NCBI GenBank assembly: GCA_947564465.1
Contig: CANOCV010000027.1
Span: 1-39,834 of the forward strand
From: an uncultured Roseburia sp.
GTDB lineage: Bacteria > Bacillota > Clostridia > Lachnospirales > Lachnospiraceae
DNA: 39,834 bases
Reading direction: 5' to 3'
A model generated the notes under the pieces. That model saw only the letters and a list, made by a program, of their open reading frames with translations. It did not search any database and was not told where the DNA came from. Made by a program: the position numbers and the translations under genes. Below are positions 35,901 through 39,834 of this stretch, piece by piece; the first letter of the stretch is position 1; the number at the start of each line of letters is the position of its first letter.

Positions 35901-37841
35901 CTAACTGTTACCGTTATCTCCTTCAGGTTTTTCCGTAAGCAGCTCTTCCCACTGCTCATACAGCGATTCCAAATGCCCGTCCGCCTCAAGCATCCCCTGA
36001 TGCAGCTCATTTAACTTCGCAGAATTAATGGCATTCTCCGGCTTCTGGCATTCCTCCTCAAGCTTCGACTTCTTTTCCTCCCAGACAGAAATCTCTTCTT
36101 CTACTCTTTTTATGGCATTTTCAATCTTCCTCGCCGCCGCCTGCCTGCGCTTTGTCTCCTCCCAGTTTACCTTTTCACTTTTCTTCTTATCTAAGGAATC
36201 GGCATTTTTCTCCTCTTCCTTTACATATACGGCAGTTAATTCCTCCCGCTTTTCCAGATAATAGTCGTAATTGCCGAGATAATTGACAAGCGTACGCCCG
36301 GTCAGCTCCAGTATCCTATTTGCCGTCCGATTGATAAAATACCGGTCATGAGAGACATACAGAATCGTTCCCGTATAACGGTTTAGCGCCGACTCCAAAA
36401 TCTCCTTAGAGGTAATATCGAGGTGGTTTGTCGGCTCATCAAGAATCAGGAAGTTGGCATTGGAGAGCATCAGCTTCGCCAGCGACACCCGGCCTCTCTC
36501 CCCTCCGCTCAAATCGGCAATTCTTTTAAATACATCGTCCTCCGTAAACAAAAACGCCGCCAGGATATTGCGGATTCTTGTCTGCGTCAAATTCGGCCAT
36601 GCATCTGAAATTTCCTCAAACAAAGTTTTTTGCGGGTGCAGATTTTGATGCTCCTGGTCATAATATCCGATATGCACGTTGGTCCCCAGCTTCACCGTAC
36701 CGCAGTCAGCCTCCACCAGCCCGTTAATAATCTTTAAAATCGTCGTCTTTCCGGTTCCGTTATTTCCAATCAGGGCAACGCGCTCTCCGCGCTTTATCTC
36801 AAAGTCAAGCCCTTCAAACAAGATGCCTTCATAAGATTTTTTCAGTCCCGAAATCTCCAGCACATCGTTACCGCTCACAATATCCGGCTCCAGAGTGATA
36901 TGAATATCGGTGTTTTCCTCCACCGGCTTTTCGAGCCGCTCAATTTTGTCCAGCAGCTTTTCACGGCTCTCCGCACGCTTTATGGATTTTTCCCTGTTAA
37001 ATGATTTGAGCTTTGCAATCACTTCCTCCTGATGCCTGATCTCACGCTGCTGATTATAGTACTGCTTAATCTGCGCTTCACGCAGAATCTCCTTCTTTTG
37101 GGCATACGCCGTGTAGTTCCCCTCAAATACCGATGCCGTGTGGCGCGATATCTCCACAACCTTTGTCACCACCCGGTCCAAAAAATACCGATCATGAGCT
37201 ACAATAATCACGGCTCCCTTATAATTCATCAGATAATTTTCCAGCCATGCAATCGACTCCATATCAAGATGGTTGGTCGGCTCGTCGAGTAATATTATAT
37301 CCGGCTTTGTCACAAGCAGTCTGCCAAGAGCTACCCTCGTCTTCTGTCCTCCGGAGAGCTCTTCCATATGCTTCGCAAAATCTTCATCCGCAAACCCAAG
37401 TCCTTTTAAGACGCCGGATATCTCACTGCGAAAGGTATAACCTCCCTGCAAATCAAATTCATGGTGAAGACGGTTATAGCGTTCCAAATACGCCTCCATC
37501 TCCTCCGGCGGTACCTCCTGCATTGCCTCTTCCATCTGACGAAGCTTATCTTCCATCGCAAGCAGATCCTCCTGAGAAGATAAAACCTCCTCATAAATGG
37601 TTCTGTTTCCGCTTATATCCTGATACTGCGCAAGATAGCCGAGACTTTTATTTTTGGCAATGGTCACCATACCCTCGTCCGCGGACATTTCCCCGACTAT
37701 AATTTTAAGCAGCGTAGACTTGCCGGCTCCATTGATGCCGACAATCGCTGTTTTTTCAAATTCCTCAATATGAAAAGATATATCCTTTATTATTTCGTCC
37801 GTGCCGAATGACTTACTGATATTCTGACAGGCTAATATCAT
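35901..37841 (-). CDS. ABC-F family ATP-binding protein
   Basis: 646 residues with two ABC domains and no membrane segment. Domain 1 has Walker A GINGAGKS (35-42), LSGGQKTR and LLDEPTNHLD; domain 2 has GNNGTGKT, LSGGERGR and LILDEPTNHLD. A charged linker joins them, and the C-terminus (about 555-640) is a coiled coil. ABC-F proteins bind the ribosome E site to rescue or tune translation, or to give antibiotic tolerance. This one resembles housekeeping YdiF/YkpA-type members rather than a dedicated Vga/Msr resistance protein (inference). AGGAGG lies before the ATG; it follows icd by 24 nt. Confidence 0.93.
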   Translation of the reverse strand: MILACQNISKSFGTDEIIKDISFHIEEFEKTAIVGINGAGKSTLLKIIVGEMSADEGMVTIAKNKSLGYLAQYQDISGNRTIYEEVLSSQEDLLAMEDKLRQMEEAMQEVPPEEMEAYLERYNRLHHEFDLQGGYTFRSEISGVLKGLGFADEDFAKHMEELSGGQKTRVALGRLLVTKPDIILLDEPTNHLDMESIAWLENYLMNYKGAVIIVAHDRYFLDRVVTKVVEISRHTASVFEGNYTAYAQKKEILREAQIKQYYNQQREIRHQEEVIAKLKSFNREKSIKRAESREKLLDKIERLEKPVEENTDIHITLEPDIVSGNDVLEISGLKKSYEGILFEGLDFEIKRGERVALIGNNGTGKTTILKIINGLVEADCGTVKLGTNVHIGYYDQEHQNLHPQKTLFEEISDAWPNLTQTRIRNILAAFLFTEDDVFKRIADLSGGERGRVSLAKLMLSNANFLILDEPTNHLDITSKEILESALNRYTGTILYVSHDRYFINRTANRILELTGRTLVNYLGNYDYYLEKREELTAVYVKEEEKNADSLDKKKSEKVNWEETKRRQAAARKIENAIKRVEEEISVWEEKKSKLEEECQKPENAINSAKLNELHQGMLEADGHLESLYEQWEELLTEKPEGDNGNS

Positions 37842-37865
37842 AAGAACCTCCTGTTACAAAATGCC

Positions 37866-39074
37866 TTATAACATGCCTTCCAAGCTTTCACGGATCGCCT
37901 TGATAAAGCCCTCGCTGTTTAATACCGTAGGATTATCGATCGTCGTAATAAGGGCCAGATCCTTTGTCATCTTCCCTTCCTCGATCGTCTGCACACAGGC
38001 CTTCTCCAGCTTATCCGCAAATGTCATAAGCGCTTCGTTTTTATCTAATTCCCCGCGTTTTCTTAAAGCTCCCGTCCATGCAAAAATCGTCGCCACGGAA
38101 TTGGTGGAGGTTTCCTCCCCCTTCAAATGCTTGTAATAATGGCGCTGTACGGTTCCATGTGCCGCCTCATACTCATAATATCCATGCGGTGAAACCAGCA
38201 CCGAGGTCATCATCGCAAGAGAACCGAACGCCGAGCTTACCATATCGCTCATCACATCTCCGTCATAATTTTTGCATGCCCAGATAAATCCGCCTTCCGC
38301 TTTCATTACACGCGCCACCGCATCATCAATCAGCGTATAGAAATATGTAATGCCTGCCTGCTTAAATTTCTCTTCGAATTCTTTATCAAAAATCTCCTGA
38401 AAAATGTCTTTGAATGTGTGGTCGTATTTCTTGGAAATCGTATCCTTTGTCGCAAACCAGAGATCCTGCTTTGTATCCAGCGCATATGTAAAGCAGCTTC
38501 TCGCAAAGCTCTCAATCGAATTATCTATATTGTGCTGTCCCTGCACAATGCCTGCCCCTGTGAAATTATGGATCAACTCCCTCGTCTCGCTTCCGTCCTC
38601 CGCCGTGTAAACAAGCTCGCATTTTCCGGCTCCCGGAATCTTCATCTCCACGCCCTTATATACATCGCCGTACGCATGTCTCGCAATCGTGATCGGTTTC
38701 TTCCAGTTCTTTACGCACGGCTCAATTCCCTTTACGACAATCGGCGCACGAAATACCGTACCGTCCAGCATCGCACGGATTGTCCCATTCGGGCTTTTCC
38801 ACATTTCCTTCAAATCGTATTCCGTCATTCTCGCTGCATTCGGCGTAATCGTTGCGCACTTGACAGCTACTCCATATTTCTTTGTGGCCTCTGCGGAATC
38901 CACGGTCACCTGATCGTTCGTCTCGTTCCTGTGCTCTAATCCAAGATCATAGTACTCCGTATTCAGATCAATGAAAGGGAGCAGCAGCTCGTCCTTTATC
39001 ATCTGCCAGAGTATTCTCGTCATCTCATCTCCATCCATCTCCACTAACGGCGTATTCATTTTGATTTTATCCAT
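37866..39074 (-). CDS. icd: NADP-dependent isocitrate dehydrogenase (eukaryote-like type)
   Basis: 402 residues from the ATG at 39074 (GAGAGGATA upstream); the 23-codon upstream extension contains that site. The start [35 protein letters not shown] and [10 protein letters not shown] match the homodimeric eukaryote-like IDH subfamily, not the E. coli type. It converts isocitrate to 2-oxoglutarate, supplying glutamate in an organism likely to have a partial TCA cycle. Its own promoter is at 39133-39162. Confidence 0.96.
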   Translation of the reverse strand: MDKIKMNTPLVEMDGDEMTRILWQMIKDELLLPFIDLNTEYYDLGLEHRNETNDQVTVDSAEATKKYGVAVKCATITPNAARMTEYDLKEMWKSPNGTIRAMLDGTVFRAPIVVKGIEPCVKNWKKPITIARHAYGDVYKGVEMKIPGAGKCELVYTAEDGSETRELIHNFTGAGIVQGQHNIDNSIESFARSCFTYALDTKQDLWFATKDTISKKYDHTFKDIFQEIFDKEFEEKFKQAGITYFYTLIDDAVARVMKAEGGFIWACKNYDGDVMSDMVSSAFGSLAMMTSVLVSPHGYYEYEAAHGTVQRHYYKHLKGEETSTNSVATIFAWTGALRKRGELDKNEALMTFADKLEKACVQTIEEGKMTKDLALITTIDNPTVLNSEGFIKAIRESLEGML

Positions 39075-39132
39075 TGAAACTATATCCTCTCTTTCCCGTT
39101 TTTCCTGAAAATATGAATCTTTACCTTGAATG

Positions 39133-39162
39133 ATTGTATCCAATAATACATGTGTTTGTCAA
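39133..39162 (-). promoter_or_regulatory. Putative promoter of icd
   Basis: On minus, -35 TTGACA (39162-39157), 18 bp, then -10 TACAAT (39138-39133). The leader is about 52 nt. Confidence 0.75.
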
Positions 39163-39270
39163 GGATTCCCGCTATTGGCGACAAAAAAATATTCTGCCAG
39201 TGTATCCGCTTTCCGCCGTCCGTTATTTCGATACGACTGAATAATTACAATTTTTTTTGAAACCCCGGTA

Positions 39271-39307
39271 ACACTTACAAGCCTCCCACATAATATGAAG
39301 TGTAAGT
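39271..39307 (+). promoter_or_regulatory. Candidate sporulation-type promoter and inverted repeat before the Cys/Gly-rich gene
   Basis: CATAATAT (39289-39296) fits the CATANNNT -10 pattern of sigma-E and sigma-K, with AC at 39271-39272, 16 bp upstream, as in sigma-K -35 elements. No good sigma-A pair was found. A 7-bp inverted repeat ACTTACA (39273-39279)/TGTAAGT (39301-39307) spans it. Confidence 0.35.
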
Positions 39308-39329
39308 AAAATTCCTGGAGGAAATAAAT

Positions 39330-39560
39330 ATGAGTGATTTAGCAGCTACAAATTGTGGATGTAACGAAGGAAATAACGGATGTTGCAGTTCTCTTATCTG
39401 GATTCTTATCCTGTTGTCCTGCTGTGGCAACGGCGGCAGCGTATTCAGCGGCGGAAACTGCGGATGCGGCGATAACAACTGCATGTGGATCATCCTCTTA
39501 CTGCTCTTCTGCGGCGGTTGCGGAAATGACGGCGGTTGTGGCTTTGGCTGCGGCTGCTAG
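39330..39560 (+). CDS. Small Cys/Gly-rich protein, 'chorion class high-cysteine HCB protein 13'-like
   Basis: 76 residues with CTGGAGGAAATAAAT before the ATG. It has 14 Cys and about 18 Gly, in clusters such as NCGC, NGCC, CGGCG and GFGCGC. Two short hydrophobic runs (SSLIWILILLS and MWIILLLLF) lie between the clusters. The start MSDLAATNCGC and this pattern match small proteins often found in Lachnospiraceae and annotated by that name; the function is unknown. Cross-linked, disulfide-rich surface or spore-coat material is one possibility (inference). It is followed by the second copy of the 40-nt hairpin module and a terminator. Confidence 0.85.
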   Translation: MSDLAATNCGCNEGNNGCCSSLIWILILLSCCGNGGSVFSGGNCGCGDNNCMWIILLLLFCGGCGNDGGCGFGCGC

Positions 39561-39588
39561 TAATATGCAGATTCCCCGCATACGGGGA

Positions 39589-39628
39589 ACTTACGGAACC
39601 TGCCACTGGCAGCTTCCTTCAGATGCAT
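39589..39628 (+). repeat. 40-nt hairpin module, copy 2
   Basis: 37/40 identical to 5222-5261. The three changes include the loop base (ACT instead of ACC), while the paired arms (39595-39604 and 39608-39617) are unchanged. It is again on the sense strand after a small gene and before a terminator. Confidence 0.75.
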
Positions 39629-39640
39629 AGCAACAAAAGG

Positions 39641-39666
39641 GCTCCGGCAGCTGCCGGAGCTTTTTT
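39641..39666 (+). terminator. Intrinsic terminator after the Cys/Gly-rich gene
   Basis: The palindrome GCTCCGGCAG/CTGCCGGAGC (39641-39660) is followed by TTTTTT (39661-39666). Confidence 0.88.
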
Positions 39667-39713
39667 GCAGTTAACAATTTTCAATGCGCAGCTTTTGTTC
39701 CGCGCCCGGATTT

Positions 39714-39755
39714 GTCCTAAGGGGTACCAGGCTTGCCTGGGGGATTCCTTAGGAC
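39714..39755. repeat. 42-bp two-level palindrome
   Basis: Outer arms GTCCTAAGG (39714-39722) and CCTTAGGAC (39747-39755); inner arms CCAGGC (39727-39732) and GCCTGG (39735-39740). Sequence to its right (39767-39780) resembles the arm of the inverted repeat at 14044-14101. Confidence 0.65.
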
Positions 39756-39792
39756 TATTACATAGCAAGATCTTTCCTAATGATGATGATGT

Positions 39793-39810
39793 TGGGGTCA
39801 AATAGCCCCA
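39793..39810. repeat. Short hairpin
   Basis: TGGGG (39793-39797) pairs with CCCCA (39806-39810) around an 8-nt loop. Too short to assign a role. Confidence 0.4.
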
Positions 39811-39834
39811 GTTAGCAACTTGAAAATTTCACAC

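Larger units (their letters stand above)
39561..39834. other. Palindrome-rich tail after the Cys/Gly-rich gene
   Basis: No gene was recognised to the window edge. It contains a small hairpin CCCCG/CGGGG (39574-39587), the 40-nt module, a terminator and two further hairpins, listed separately. A 9-bp inverted repeat AATTTTCAA (39676-39684)/TTGAAAATT (39820-39828) brackets the last two and could mark the ends of an element. Confidence 0.5.

Noticed and set aside
35885..35905. Rex autoregulatory operator
   Set aside because: The match to the TTGTGA-N6-TCACAA type site is loose and overlaps the ABC-F stop; recorded only as a weak possibility.
39670..39834. A second complete MITE bounded by the 9-bp AATTTTCAA repeat
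   Set aside because: The arms are AT-rich and short, no target duplication is visible and the window ends 6 bp later.

Overview
The window looks like a chromosomal segment of a low-to-moderate GC Firmicute, most likely a Lachnospiraceae/Clostridia member (inference). The reasons are the rnc-smc-ftsY and rpmF-plsX housekeeping blocks, strong GGAGG ribosome sites, an xpt of Bacillus length, an alr-mazF pair, Rex, formate-tetrahydrofolate ligase, and a small Cys/Gly-rich 'chorion class high-cysteine' type protein. I recognise 33 protein genes. No tRNA, rRNA, CRISPR array, phage or transposase gene was seen.

Layout. 1-3514 (minus) is the 5' part of a secreted GH81 endo-beta-1,3-glucanase with two F5/8-type carbohydrate-binding modules; it runs off the left edge. 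It is divergent from a soluble CZB-domain chemoreceptor (3827-5194). Next comes a long minus-strand housekeeping series: ackA, DUF177-rpmF, a YesL-like membrane protein, plsX-acpP, then rnc-smc-ftsY-ilvA. Between 16310 and 18315 three plus-strand genes interrupt it: rlmH, a zinc-ribbon membrane protein and xpt. From 18375 to 39074 everything is again on minus: icd, an ABC-F ATPase, rex, a coiled-coil hypothetical, nnr, alr, mazF, a CBS/CorC-type protein, yebC, metY, glgA, tepA, uppP, ftsK, fhs, folD and a zinc-ribbon/TPR protein. At the right end (39330-39560, plus) is the Cys/Gly-rich small protein, followed by a palindrome-rich tail.

Functional groupings: lipid and ribosome synthesis (rpmF, plsX, acpP), chromosome and membrane targeting (smc, ftsK, ftsY), one-carbon metabolism (fhs, folD), cell wall (alr, uppP), redox and central metabolism (rex, icd, ackA, nnr), and amino acids (ilvA, metY). 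Many transcription starts can be placed from 17-bp-spaced sigma-A-like promoters. Two of them, before DUF177-rpmF and before rex, match TTGACA-17-TATAAT exactly.

The most unusual content is non-coding. (1) A 162-bp MITE-like element has perfect 14-bp terminal inverted repeats and an 8-bp target duplication, and it sits exactly in the stop codon of rlmH. (2) A 40-nt hairpin module occurs twice, 34 kb apart, 37/40 identical, each time just upstream of an intrinsic terminator whose stem it could pair with. (3) rlmH has a promoter placed so that its mRNA should be leaderless. (4) There are clusters of nested palindromes at 13950-14101 and 39714-39810. (5) uppP has a structured leader. No complete new defence or metabolic system was evident; the annotated genes are mostly core functions.
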